Positions 1-8,290 of a stretch of 14,813 bases of DNA are shown here, piece by piece. Positions within the stretch are counted from its first letter, which is position 1. Each line of letters opens with the position of its first letter. The position numbers were made by a program, and so were the translations under genes. Location: the NCBI GenBank assembly GCA_002509225.1, contig DAHL01000041.1, positions 1-14,813 of the forward strand, written 5' to 3'. The notes under the pieces were generated by a model that saw only the letters and a list, made by a program, of their open reading frames with translations, was not told where the DNA came from and searched no databases. This DNA is from Euryarchaeota archaeon UBA102 (GTDB lineage: Archaea > Thermoplasmatota > Poseidoniia > MGIII > CG-Epi1).

Positions 1-51
1 CTGACAACTTGATAAAACTAACACTGTCTACATCAAAGGGCGTTAGGATAA

Positions 52-71
52 GGTACATCTCTCGATGCACC
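52..71 (-). terminator. 3' hairpin downstream of the giant surface-protein gene
   Basis: Read on the minus strand, the 8-nt arms GGTGCATC and GATGTACC pair fully (seven Watson-Crick pairs and one G-U) around a GAGA loop, a GNRA-type tetraloop. The hairpin begins 24 nt after the TAA stop of the large surface protein. On the plus strand the wobble would become an A-C mismatch, so the structure fits minus-strand RNA better. No clear T-run follows, so it may be an mRNA-stabilising 3' end rather than a terminator. The rest of 1-95 shows nothing else recognisable. Confidence 0.4.
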
Positions 72-95
72 TTTCCCTTTTGCTGGAAGAAGGCC

Positions 96-3000
96 TTAGT
101 GGTCTTCTTCTCTGCGGTTGCGTAGTGAGATTCCTACAGCGGCTATCAAACCACTAACCATCATAGATAGGGCGGTTAAGCCGAATGATGGTGTCGTTAT
201 GACCTGCCTTACAGCAGTAATCGTAAACGACTTCTTGTTGTTGCCTTCATCGGATTCGTCTACTGCGAATAGACAGTCAACGAAGACGTTGAATGTGTAG
301 TCTGATCTGCCCTGTCCTTCTGCTGGACCATCGATACCTAGTTCATAGGCTGATGCTGCGAAGTGTAGGTGACCATCGGAGTCTATGAATGAATCATAGG
401 AGCCGTCGGTTGCCCAACCATCGCCAGTCCATGTTAGGCCAATCTGCACACCAGTTAGACCGAGAGCACTCTCGATACCGACTGTAACTGTGCCGACTGT
501 CTCTGTACCATCATTGAGGATTTCTGCCTCAAAGTGGAATAGATTATCGCCTTCTGGACCGCTCTGTTTGACCCATTGTCCGTCTGCAACATAACCGAAG
601 GCACTCATTGTCCATGAGAAACTTCCGATTGATAAGTCAGGCTTGTCAATTATCATGTCAGCTTGACCATCTGCATCTTGGAATTGACCATCACAAGTGC
701 CACTAGATTCAGAGTATGTAGCCCATGTACAAGCATCTGCCTGTAGTGAATAGGTTCCTGGTGGTGCCCATTCAGCGAGTCCTGCAGTTACTTCCATTGT
801 CATAGACATACTAGCTCCTGGAGATACGACTCCAGATGCAGGTCCTGCGAGTGGCTTATCGAAGCCCCAGCTGCTCTTCGATGGGTTGCTTATATCCCAA
901 CCGTGAGGAGCTTCCTGAGACATTGTACCACTTGGCCATGCTACAACACCATTTGCATCTATGAAAGCAGTGTTATCGCCGTCGCCATTTCTTGGATCTG
1001 CAGTATCAGTACCCCAGAATCCTAGAGGTGGTTGAATAGCTACAACAGTGTCGCTGCCATCTTGACCAACGTAGTATAGATTAGCGACTTCGCCGCCATC
1101 TAATGATATCTGTGAACCAGATGGGAATTGAGCTGCAAAGTTAACTACTGCCTGATCCGAACTAGCACCTAGATTTCGTACTGTAACTTCGAAAGGTACA
1201 GCGGTGCTTAGACCGGTAGCTGAAGTTGGTACAGCCTTGGATCCTGAACCGGACATGCCGGTTACGTCCATCTCATATTGGTTTAGACCAAGTACGTAGG
1301 CTGTTGCGTGGAAATCGTCGCCTTCGTAATCATGGCTGAATTCCACACCCCAGTGGTCACTGTTCATTGCATCAGTGTTGATTAGTTTGTTACCATCGTT
1401 ATCTACTACATCACCTAGACGGGCCCAGTATGTTCCTGAACCTGTGCCAGTCCATGCAGCTCCATCACCGTAGAATGATTCTCCACCAGTGTTCTGGTTA
1501 AGCACGTCGTAGCAGTCATCGTGGACACAAACGTCCATTGAGACCATAGCATCGTTCATGTCATAATCAGCTGAAACGACCAAATATGGATCACTGTTCC
1601 ATGGTGCGAACTCTTCACAGCCGTGGTCTGAATCGTGGTCATGGTCACCATGACCATCATCTTCATCACTGAAAGAGCAGGCGTCCATCAAGGTTGCACC
1701 GAGCATCAAGGTCATAGACATACTGTTGTCTGAACCATCTTCATCAGCGGTGCCGTCATTTCTGTTGAGCTCAGCAGATACTACCAGATTATAGATACCT
1801 GGGTCGAGATCTGCACCCCACATCCAGCCGGAGCCGGGTGCTGGGTTAGCGCTGCTAACAGTGTATGAATCTCCTTTAGCCATTTCTACTGGAACGGTGA
1901 ATGGATCAGCTTCCCAGACTGGAGTCATATCGTCATCTACAGAGTAAATTGCTGCAGACACTCTTATGATATCAGTTGAACCATCTTGTGAAACTGTACC
2001 TCTGTTGGTTACAGTTACAGAAAGATCGTGTGCTTCATTAGCTGCCGATAGTGAATCTGTATCGACACCAGAGATACCGATGTTGTTTGCATATTCGTTA
2101 CCTAGAACTGCAATTTCATCGAGTGCAATACCGTCTCCTTCATCAGAACCATCGGTTATGACACGGAAGTCGATATGTATTATCTCGCCCGCGTACGAGC
2201 TCAAGTCGATAGTTGCTTCATTCCATGCGTATGGGAAACCTGGTGTTGAACCAGTGAATTCAGCTAGAACATCCCAGTGAACAGTGTCCCAATACTCATC
2301 GTTAGTATTGCCAACACCTTCTGAGGTTGCTCTGACTTCCATTCTGTCTCCGTTACCCAAATCAGTCATGTAACCGAATGTTAGTATTGGTTCGAAAGCA
2401 GCTCTCAAATCGATTGCTGCATCGTCACCGTACATATTTCCGGAACCATCACGGTCGAATGAACTTGGAGATATGAAACTGTAATCGCCATTTGGACCAT
2501 ATCCTGATGGACCACTAGCAGATACGTCTCCATAGAACCAAGCCTTACATGTGTTCAGATAAGAGTTACATTGACCTGCAGAATTCTTGACTTCATAGTC
2601 AGCGAATACGTCAGATGCTGAGTTTCTCTTTACTTCAAACCATGTATTGTACACACTACCGTCTTCCTGGGCATCATCTACGAAGAATGAATCCAAGATA
2701 CGGAAAGTAGCAGACATTCCATTGTTTGTTGGTATCTGATCATCACCAGGAACTGCAGTAGCAGTCAAGGTGTATGTGTTAGGCTCTAAAGCAGTGAATT
2801 TCATGAAAAGAGCTGTGTCATCAGGGTTCTCTTCGACGTTTCCATAAGTCTGTTCACCAGATAGTGAAATATCAAGAACGGCTGGGTCGCCGAGCTGAAC
2901 ACCATCGCGTGTTAGTTGATTGGTTACGTCATTACCCTGCATATCAGTTACTGTGAGTTCTATTGGCATAACTTCGTATGCTTTTGTACCTAGATTCTGT

Positions 3001-5732
3001 ACAGTAATGTTGATTTCACGGTCTTTGTCCTCGCCTGAAGGCTCATCTTCAATCAAGAATCCTTTATCTCTAACAGAAACGTCAGTGACTGTAACATCAC
3101 GTGATATTCTCTCAGAACCTTGAACTCTAAACTGATCGAATGAGTGTCCGGTAATTCCTTGACCTTCTTCAGCGTATGCACCGTATGCTACACAGATTGA
3201 ATTACATTCGGTCATTTCTTCAGGAGCATACCCGTCACCATTTAGGTCCTCATCATCGTCTGCATTTAGAGCAACGAATCTTACTTTAGTTTGATAGTTT
3301 GTTTCGTCACCAAAGTATGCACCTGGCATATTAGCGCCTAGCCAATCGTATTGATACAATGAACCTAGATGCCCCCAATAACTCATACCTAGACAGGACC
3401 AGATGGACTCATCCCAAACCCAGAAAGTATCCCAAGTTCCTCCACCATCATTTGAAATCTGCCAAACTAAGGCTGAATCGTGAGCTTGGCACATCTTGAA
3501 CCAAGCATGCATGACGACATTTTCCATAGCTGAAAGATCCATAGTAGAGAATTCTACCCACTGATAGATACCTGCAGGTGGAGCGAATTTGATACAATCG
3601 TCATCAGATTCTGTATCTCCTGAATTCCTTTCAGTTGTGGCACTGTCATCATAATCACAGACGCCATCAACGTTATCGTTCATGTACTGGTCTTCTTTGT
3701 ACCAACCTTCCTTGCTAGTAAAGGAGAAACCATATTGGTAAAGGTCCTGATGGAACGGAGCATTCTGAACGTTTGATAACCGAGTCCAGTTGTCAGTTCC
3801 GACATCGTATCCTTGACCTACACGAGGTTGACAAGATTCATCATTTTCTGTATCTGGGTTATCTGCCCAGCAACCATCTTGATCTTCATCAATGTCACTA
3901 ACTCTACGTGCCTCTAGGGTGTAATCATAGTTTCCATCCCATTCTGAAGCGTCTGCACCAAACTCAGCGGTAGCGCCGGTTAGAGCGTCGACTGGTTCTC
4001 CAGAATCTACGATTCTGGCAACAGTTGAATCGAGTAACATGTGGTCGTTAGAAGCGAACGAATCGCTAGAGTCTATGGCTGTGATTAAAGCATGGTCAAA
4101 ACCTGAGCTTGTAAACATTGGATCGTAGCCTATTGCAGAGCCACCATCGAATGAAGTCTGAACACCATAATTATCTGCGTTGAATGTGAACATTACTGAG
4201 TCACCAGGTAGCAGACCTTCGCCAATATTCATAGCGTGGCCGTCCATACCTGCGAAAGCGTCTGTACTGAGGGTGATAGAGTACATTATCTGATCATATT
4301 GATTCACAAGCTGTAAGCTTGCAGATACACTTTCTCTGGTTAAATAACCGTTGTTAGTAACTTCTACTTCTACCTGCATAGGAGTATCAGCTTCAATCTG
4401 TCTTGGGTTCCATTGTGTACCTAGACAGCACTGTACTGGCATGTATACGTGAGTGATAGAAAGATCGACTTCTGCAGTTGCAGAGCTATCTGCTGAAACT
4501 GAGAAGAAATCCATTACAGTTTCAAAGAAAGCTAGACGGTCACTATCAGTATCGAAAACTGATGGTTCTTCAGCGAATAAGAAGGTGTTATAGAAATCAC
4601 CATCATATTCAACAGCGTGCCAATCGTATTCCTTTCCATCGCCTCTCTCATTAGATTCATCTGCATAATAATCGAAGATTATAGAACCTTGAGAAACTGG
4701 ATTACCAGTGATATCTGTACAGCCTGAACCGGCCAAATCACATGGTCTGTATCCACTAGGCCATGAAGGGTATTCCCATGCACGACCGTTACTGGCTAAA
4801 GATGACAAGCCTGCGTCATCGAAAATAGAGCCTGATTCAGATGTCATTGGCACGGAAGTTCCGCCCCAAACATACTGACCACTGAACATACTTCCAGTCC
4901 AGCAGCAGGTTTCGGCCTTGAAGTAACGTGGAATCAAATCCGACTCGTCGGCTAGACTGCCATCATTATCCATGTCAACACCGTATGCTTTAGCTGAATT
5001 GAATTGGAATACAACATCCATGTTCTGAGTCATCAACATTACGTTTCTGTTAGTAGTACAGAAACTGTCACCGTCTCCACATTCACCATCTAGGTACATC
5101 TGAAGAACTAATGATTCACTGTCGGACATTGTCATTTCACCAGGTTCTACACAATTGTAGTTCTCGGCACAGTTCCAGATGACTGCTTCGTAATCGTCCA
5201 TAATGGACAGACCAGCGTCACCGTATGGGAAGTGCCTTGCATCCAGACCACGGTTACCTGCCTGGAAAACATCGTATGAGAATCCACCTTGGTTCAGAGA
5301 CGATAGAACATATTGCTGAGTTGTTAGCGCACTTAGGTAGTCGAAATCAGTTACATCGTCTACTACTAAAATTTTAGCGTCGCCTGCAGGCTGTTTGGCT
5401 GGATAGAACCATCCATCTGCCTCTTGATCAGCGTATATTCCATTGCCGTAGTAATCCTGAGCCCAGTGTTGTTCGAGTTCGGTAGTTCTACCGTTAGCGA
5501 AAGACACTTGTGGAACATCTCTTTCATATACTCCATGAAGTTCATCTGGAGCAAATCCTAGTGCAACTCCCTGAGAATCATTTATCATCTCATGAAGTGC
5601 AACTTCTTGATCTGTGCTGTAGTCATTAGTGGACTCACTTTCCGCGAATATTGCGAAACTGGTGAGGACCATTATGGCTACGACAAAAATCGAGCTTACT
5701 TTTCCTATGTTTATTGCGTTGTTTGCGTTCAT
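96..5732 (-). CDS. Giant secreted, C-terminally membrane-anchored multidomain surface protein
   Basis: This protein of about 1,880 residues is predicted to be exported and held on the outside of the cell. Numbering here is from a GTG three codons upstream (5739-5741). I prefer the ATG at 5730-5732, which has a GAGG-type ribosome-binding match 11 nt upstream. A signal peptide covers about residues 4-33 (hydrophobic core, FAIFA then ESE). Residues 121-415 begin with ILVVDD and resemble the Rossmann-like (ThuA/flavodoxin-like) domain seen in archaeal surface proteins. CARDB-like beta modules lie near 425-560, 880-1000, 1220-1340, 1500-1680 and 1700-1840. Jelly-roll/MAM-like modules lie near 605-870 and 1030-1210 (the latter with IDLSSYAGE and a GIALDEI-type end). 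The C-terminus has PSFG, a hydrophobic helix at 1852-1873 and a RNRREE tail, like a PGF-CTERM-type sorting signal. Asp-rich EF-hand-like loops and more than 25 cysteines suggest calcium binding and disulfides. No catalytic motif was recognised; a role in adhesion or polymer binding is an inference. Confidence 0.88.
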   Translation of the reverse strand: MNANNAINIGKVSSIFVVAIMVLTSFAIFAESESTNDYSTDQEVALHEMINDSQGVALGFAPDELHGVYERDVPQVSFANGRTTELEQHWAQDYYGNGIYADQEADGWFYPAKQPAGDAKILVVDDVTDFDYLSALTTQQYVLSSLNQGGFSYDVFQAGNRGLDARHFPYGDAGLSIMDDYEAVIWNCAENYNCVEPGEMTMSDSESLVLQMYLDGECGDGDSFCTTNRNVMLMTQNMDVVFQFNSAKAYGVDMDNDGSLADESDLIPRYFKAETCCWTGSMFSGQYVWGGTSVPMTSESGSIFDDAGLSSLASNGRAWEYPSWPSGYRPCDLAGSGCTDITGNPVSQGSIIFDYYADESNERGDGKEYDWHAVEYDGDFYNTFLFAEEPSVFDTDSDRLAFFETVMDFFSVSADSSATAEVDLSITHVYMPVQCCLGTQWNPRQIEADTPMQVEVEVTNNGYLTRESVSASLQLVNQYDQIMYSITLSTDAFAGMDGHAMNIGEGLLPGDSVMFTFNADNYGVQTSFDGGSAIGYDPMFTSSGFDHALITAIDSSDSFASNDHMLLDSTVARIVDSGEPVDALTGATAEFGADASEWDGNYDYTLEARRVSDIDEDQDGCWADNPDTENDESCQPRVGQGYDVGTDNWTRLSNVQNAPFHQDLYQYGFSFTSKEGWYKEDQYMNDNVDGVCDYDDSATTERNSGDTESDDDCIKFAPPAGIYQWVEFSTMDLSAMENVVMHAWFKMCQAHDSALVWQISNDGGGTWDTFWVWDESIWSCLGMSYWGHLGSLYQYDWLGANMPGAYFGDETNYQTKVRFVALNADDDEDLNGDGYAPEEMTECNSICVAYGAYAEEGQGITGHSFDQFRVQGSERISRDVTVTDVSVRDKGFLIEDEPSGEDKDREINITVQNLGTKAYEVMPIELTVTDMQGNDVTNQLTRDGVQLGDPAVLDISLSGEQTYGNVEENPDDTALFMKFTALEPNTYTLTATAVPGDDQIPTNNGMSATFRILDSFFVDDAQEDGSVYNTWFEVKRNSASDVFADYEVKNSAGQCNSYLNTCKAWFYGDVSASGPSGYGPNGDYSFISPSSFDRDGSGNMYGDDAAIDLRAAFEPILTFGYMTDLGNGDRMEVRATSEGVGNTNDEYWDTVHWDVLAEFTGSTPGFPYAWNEATIDLSSYAGEIIHIDFRVITDGSDEGDGIALDEIAVLGNEYANNIGISGVDTDSLSAANEAHDLSVTVTNRGTVSQDGSTDIIRVSAAIYSVDDDMTPVWEADPFTVPVEMAKGDSYTVSSANPAPGSGWMWGADLDPGIYNLVVSAELNRNDGTADEDGSDNSMSMTLMLGATLMDACSFSDEDDGHGDHDHDSDHGCEEFAPWNSDPYLVVSADYDMNDAMVSMDVCVHDDCYDVLNQNTGGESFYGDGAAWTGTGSGTYWARLGDVVDNDGNKLINTDAMNSDHWGVEFSHDYEGDDFHATAYVLGLNQYEMDVTGMSGSGSKAVPTSATGLSTAVPFEVTVRNLGASSDQAVVNFAAQFPSGSQISLDGGEVANLYYVGQDGSDTVVAIQPPLGFWGTDTADPRNGDGDNTAFIDANGVVAWPSGTMSQEAPHGWDISNPSKSSWGFDKPLAGPASGVVSPGASMSMTMEVTAGLAEWAPPGTYSLQADACTWATYSESSGTCDGQFQDADGQADMIIDKPDLSIGSFSWTMSAFGYVADGQWVKQSGPEGDNLFHFEAEILNDGTETVGTVTVGIESALGLTGVQIGLTWTGDGWATDGSYDSFIDSDGHLHFAASAYELGIDGPAEGQGRSDYTFNVFVDCLFAVDESDEGNNKKSFTITAVRQVITTPSFGLTALSMMVSGLIAAVGISLRNRREEDH

Positions 5733-5755
5733 TTGAAACACACCCTCGTTTCTTA

Positions 5756-5780
5756 CTTAGCCTCGTTGCGAGAAGCCAAG
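5756..5780 (-). promoter_or_regulatory. 5' leader hairpin of the surface-protein gene
   Basis: On the minus strand, CTTGGC pairs with GCTAAG (one G-U). A 2-nt TT bulge separates this from an inner CTCG/CGAG stem with a CAA loop, giving ten pairs in 25 nt. It lies 23 nt upstream of the ATG at 5732, inside the leader predicted from the upstream TATA box. The plus strand would have an A-C mismatch instead of the wobble. It could influence translation or mRNA stability; no riboswitch class was recognised. Confidence 0.4.
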
Positions 5781-5828
5781 AACTGACCCAGAGCGGGGCT
5801 AATAAATAAACAATGCTCTATTTTTGAT

Positions 5829-5842
5829 AGGTTATATATAAG
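5829..5842 (-). promoter_or_regulatory. TATA-box promoter of the surface-protein gene
   Basis: The minus strand reads CTTATATATAACC, a strong archaeal TATA box, preceded by an A-rich stretch (AAAAACC) that could serve as BRE. A start about 26 nt downstream, near 5809, would leave a leader of roughly 75 nt. A second AT element, TTTATTTATT at 5800-5809, could instead give a start near 5779. The whole 5742-5868 gap is upstream region for this gene, and the preceding trm5 gene ends just before it. Confidence 0.5.
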
Positions 5843-5868
5843 TATATTGGTTTTTATTTTTGACAATG

Positions 5869-6852
5869 CTAGTCGCTAAGATAGAGCTCATAAGCCCTTA
5901 ATTCTTTAGAAGGAGAGTAAGCATGAACTACCCTAGAATCTTTAATCAACCAATGAGGACTTTCCATAAAGGGTAGATTGGGTGTCGGTTCTTCTTTCAA
6001 TCTGTCGGCTATTAAATAAAAATTAATGACCCCTTGATCTTTCAATAAATTCTTTGAGATATCGAGATAATTTAAAGAAGAAGTTGGATGATTCATTATT
6101 ATTCGGTCAAATTTACTGGTTAGTGTAGGGGCAACATCCTCTGCAAACCCCTCTATGAATGTAAATTTAGCTTCATCGATTTTATTTTTACAGATATTAT
6201 TAAAAAACCACTTTTTGGCTAGTGGGTTAGCATCGATTGCGGTGATATGAGATGCTTTTTTTGATAGATAGATTGAGAATGGACCAACACCTGTGAACAT
6301 ATCTAAAACAGATTCATTAATCTTAGCCCGATTCAACACTAAAGATCTTTCAAGGGATAAACGTGGTGAGAAATAAACTTCAGATATATCGAATTCAAAA
6401 ATAAAATTGTTTTCTTTATGTAAGACGACAAAATTTTCATCACCGGAAACGTATTTCAAATCCCTAACTCTAAAATCTCCACCAACCCCTCCATCTGTAG
6501 CGACGGTTTTGATATTTTTATGTTTCGTCAAAAGAGCTTTTGAGATTTCTGGAATAAAATCGGAAAATGAATCTTCTGGACTTATGATTGCTACGTGCCC
6601 TAAAACATCGAAGGCCCTTGGGGCCAAAATAGCAATCTCTTTTGGAAGAAGGGATCTGTAATCACCACTAGAATCTTTAGAAGGTATCCCTGATCTAAAA
6701 ATTATATCTCCAGTGGTGCCTTCCGTAACGGGCCAAAGAATGTACCCCTCTTCTTTAATTGGACGAAAATTCTTATTTAAATTTCCTGAAAGCTCCAAGG
6801 CTAAACGTGTTTTTTCAGCGTTTTCAGTTTCAACTTTGAGATGTGGTATCAA
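5869..6852 (-). CDS. trm5: tRNA (guanine37-N1)-methyltransferase, Trm5 family
   Basis: This enzyme is predicted to transfer methyl from S-adenosylmethionine to N1 of G37 in tRNA, which prevents frameshifting and is the first step of wyosine synthesis in archaea. The 327 residues match the usual archaeal Trm5 length. Visible motifs are GHVAII at 85-90 in the D2 domain, the Trm5 hallmark YFSPRL at 160-165, SAM-binding DMFTGVGPFS at 184-193, AIDANP at 205-210 and MNHP at 253-256. The last corresponds to the catalytic NLP motif, with Asn kept and Leu replaced by His. The FSPRL signature argues against the related Taw2/TYW2 enzyme. The start is a TTG whose TTGA overlaps the gcvH stop; an in-frame TAA five codons upstream rules out a longer start. 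It is the last gene of the gcvT-gcvH-trm5 unit. Confidence 0.9.
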   Translation of the reverse strand: MIPHLKVETENAEKTRLALELSGNLNKNFRPIKEEGYILWPVTEGTTGDIIFRSGIPSKDSSGDYRSLLPKEIAILAPRAFDVLGHVAIISPEDSFSDFIPEISKALLTKHKNIKTVATDGGVGGDFRVRDLKYVSGDENFVVLHKENNFIFEFDISEVYFSPRLSLERSLVLNRAKINESVLDMFTGVGPFSIYLSKKASHITAIDANPLAKKWFFNNICKNKIDEAKFTFIEGFAEDVAPTLTSKFDRIIMNHPTSSLNYLDISKNLLKDQGVINFYLIADRLKEEPTPNLPFMESPHWLIKDSRVVHAYSPSKELRAYELYLSD

Positions 6853-7226
6853 CCTATTGATTCCTTATATTTCTCTGGAGTTAGAAGATTGTCGGTATTG
6901 TCTGTTGATGCTAGAACCAATAACCATCCCAATTCGTAAGGAGATTCATTAATTAATTCAGGATTATCCTCTAAAGATGAATTTGTTTCTATTACTTTAC
7001 CATTCAATGGTGCATAGATATCGCTGGCAGCCTTTACCGATTCGACTACTGCCATTGAATTACTGGATTCGAATTCAGCATCAGAGTCTGGAAGCTCCAC
7101 GTAAACTAAATCTGTTAATTCTTTTTGAGCGTGATCTGTTATCCCTACACGAAAAGTACCGTTGCCGAGATCCATGACCCATTCGTGACTAGCTGTGTAC
7201 ATTAAATTATCCGGAATTTCAGACAT
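6849..7226 (-). CDS. gcvH: Glycine cleavage system H protein
   Basis: GcvH is the lipoyl carrier of the glycine cleavage complex. It shuttles the aminomethyl group from the P protein to the T protein and is reoxidised by lipoamide dehydrogenase. The 125 residues match the usual size. The N-terminal YTASHEWV and the VESVKAASDIYAPLNG segment are diagnostic, with Lys65 as the expected lipoylation site. The ATG at 7224-7226 follows the gcvT stop by 10 nt, with a weak AGGA upstream. Its TGA overlaps the TTG start of trm5. GcvP and lipoamide dehydrogenase are not in this window. Some H-like proteins serve as lipoate relay carriers instead, but the adjacent GcvT favours glycine cleavage. Confidence 0.95.
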   Translation of the reverse strand: MSEIPDNLMYTASHEWVMDLGNGTFRVGITDHAQKELTDLVYVELPDSDAEFESSNSMAVVESVKAASDIYAPLNGKVIETNSSLEDNPELINESPYELGWLLVLASTDNTDNLLTPEKYKESIG

Positions 7227-7236
7227 ATTATTATTC

Positions 7237-8271
7237 CTAAAGGAACGGGGGCTTTACAACTTTACCTTTCAAATGTTTATTACGTACCAGGATAGATACA
7301 TCAGAGCCTATTTCTTGAGTTAAATATGCTAAAGCTATTCCTTTTCCTAATGAAGGGGATAAAGAACCGCTAGTTAATTGAGAAACTGGTTTATCATTAT
7401 AGTAAACTTCACAATCATGTCTAGGTATTCCCCTATCTTCAAGGAGTATACCTTTCATAACGGGATAATTTTGCATTTTCTGTTCTAAAAGAGCTTTTTT
7501 ACCAATAAAATCATGGTCCCAATCTATAACCCACTCATGGCCCGTATTCAATGGTGTTTGTGAGCCGTTGAAATCTTGACCCGAAAGAAGCATACCTTTT
7601 TCGAGTCGTAAAGTATCGCGAGATGCTAAACCGCATGGAATTGAACCTAAATCTAAAGCTTGAGACCAAACATCTGTAGAAGCATCTAATGGAATGAACA
7701 ATTCATAGCCAATTTCACCAGTATATCCAGTACCACTTATGATTATGTTATTGACGATTTCAACAGAAAAAGGTTGAAGATCTAAATCGAGTAATGATTT
7801 TAGGACTGAAGGGCTATTTGGGCCCTGTAATGCGATGCAGGAATACTCATTTGAACGATCTGTTATTTTAACATCTAAATCAGCACGATAACTATTTAAA
7901 TGATTTAAAACAGATTCTATCATTGAAGCATTGGGAACGAGTAGAAATGAATCTGAATCCAAACGGGAGACTATTGTATCATCCAAAATAGTGCCATTTT
8001 CTCTTAAAATATGACAATACCTACACCTGCCAACGGATAAATTACTAAAATCCCAAGTTGTTACCTTCGAAAGAAAAATTTCAGAGTCTTTTCCTTTTAC
8101 AAAGAATTGGCCCATGTGTGACACGTCAAAAATTCCAGATGAATTTCTAACTGAGTTGTGCTCTTCTAAAACTGAAGAGAAGAGTATTGGCATTTCCCAA
8201 CCGGCAAAATCTACCATTTTGGCATTCATCTCATGATGCATTTGATTCAGAGCTGTTTTTTGTTGAGACAC
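7237..8271 (-). CDS. gcvT: Glycine cleavage system T protein (aminomethyltransferase)
   Basis: GcvT releases ammonia from the aminomethyl group carried on lipoyl-GcvH and transfers the one-carbon unit to tetrahydrofolate (or an archaeal pterin analogue). I choose the GTG at 8269-8271, giving 344 residues. Homologues begin about here, and the ORF's further 27 codons are hydrophobic, non-homologous and overlap the divergent aIF1A gene. With this start the conserved KMVDFAGWEMP is at 18-28, GIFDVSHMG at 46-54 and ILDD with the likely catalytic Asp97 at 95-98. The folate-site RDTLRLEKGM and DFIGKKAL follow. A GYTGEIGYE segment replaces the commoner GYTGEDGFE. The GTG lies about 26 bp from a TATA-like element, so the transcript may be leaderless. 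First gene of gcvT-gcvH-trm5. Confidence 0.93.
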   Translation of the reverse strand: MSQQKTALNQMHHEMNAKMVDFAGWEMPILFSSVLEEHNSVRNSSGIFDVSHMGQFFVKGKDSEIFLSKVTTWDFSNLSVGRCRYCHILRENGTILDDTIVSRLDSDSFLLVPNASMIESVLNHLNSYRADLDVKITDRSNEYSCIALQGPNSPSVLKSLLDLDLQPFSVEIVNNIIISGTGYTGEIGYELFIPLDASTDVWSQALDLGSIPCGLASRDTLRLEKGMLLSGQDFNGSQTPLNTGHEWVIDWDHDFIGKKALLEQKMQNYPVMKGILLEDRGIPRHDCEVYYNDKPVSQLTSGSLSPSLGKGIALAYLTQEIGSDVSILVRNKHLKGKVVKPPFL

Positions 8272-8290
8272 GTGTAGTAGAAAGAAAACG

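Noticed and set aside
1966..2280. Plus-strand ORF of 104 codons, and similar ones at 2920-3123 and 118-300, inside the surface-protein region
   Set aside because: They are antisense shadows of the long minus-strand gene, with Ser-rich low-complexity translations, no promoter and no recognisable domain.
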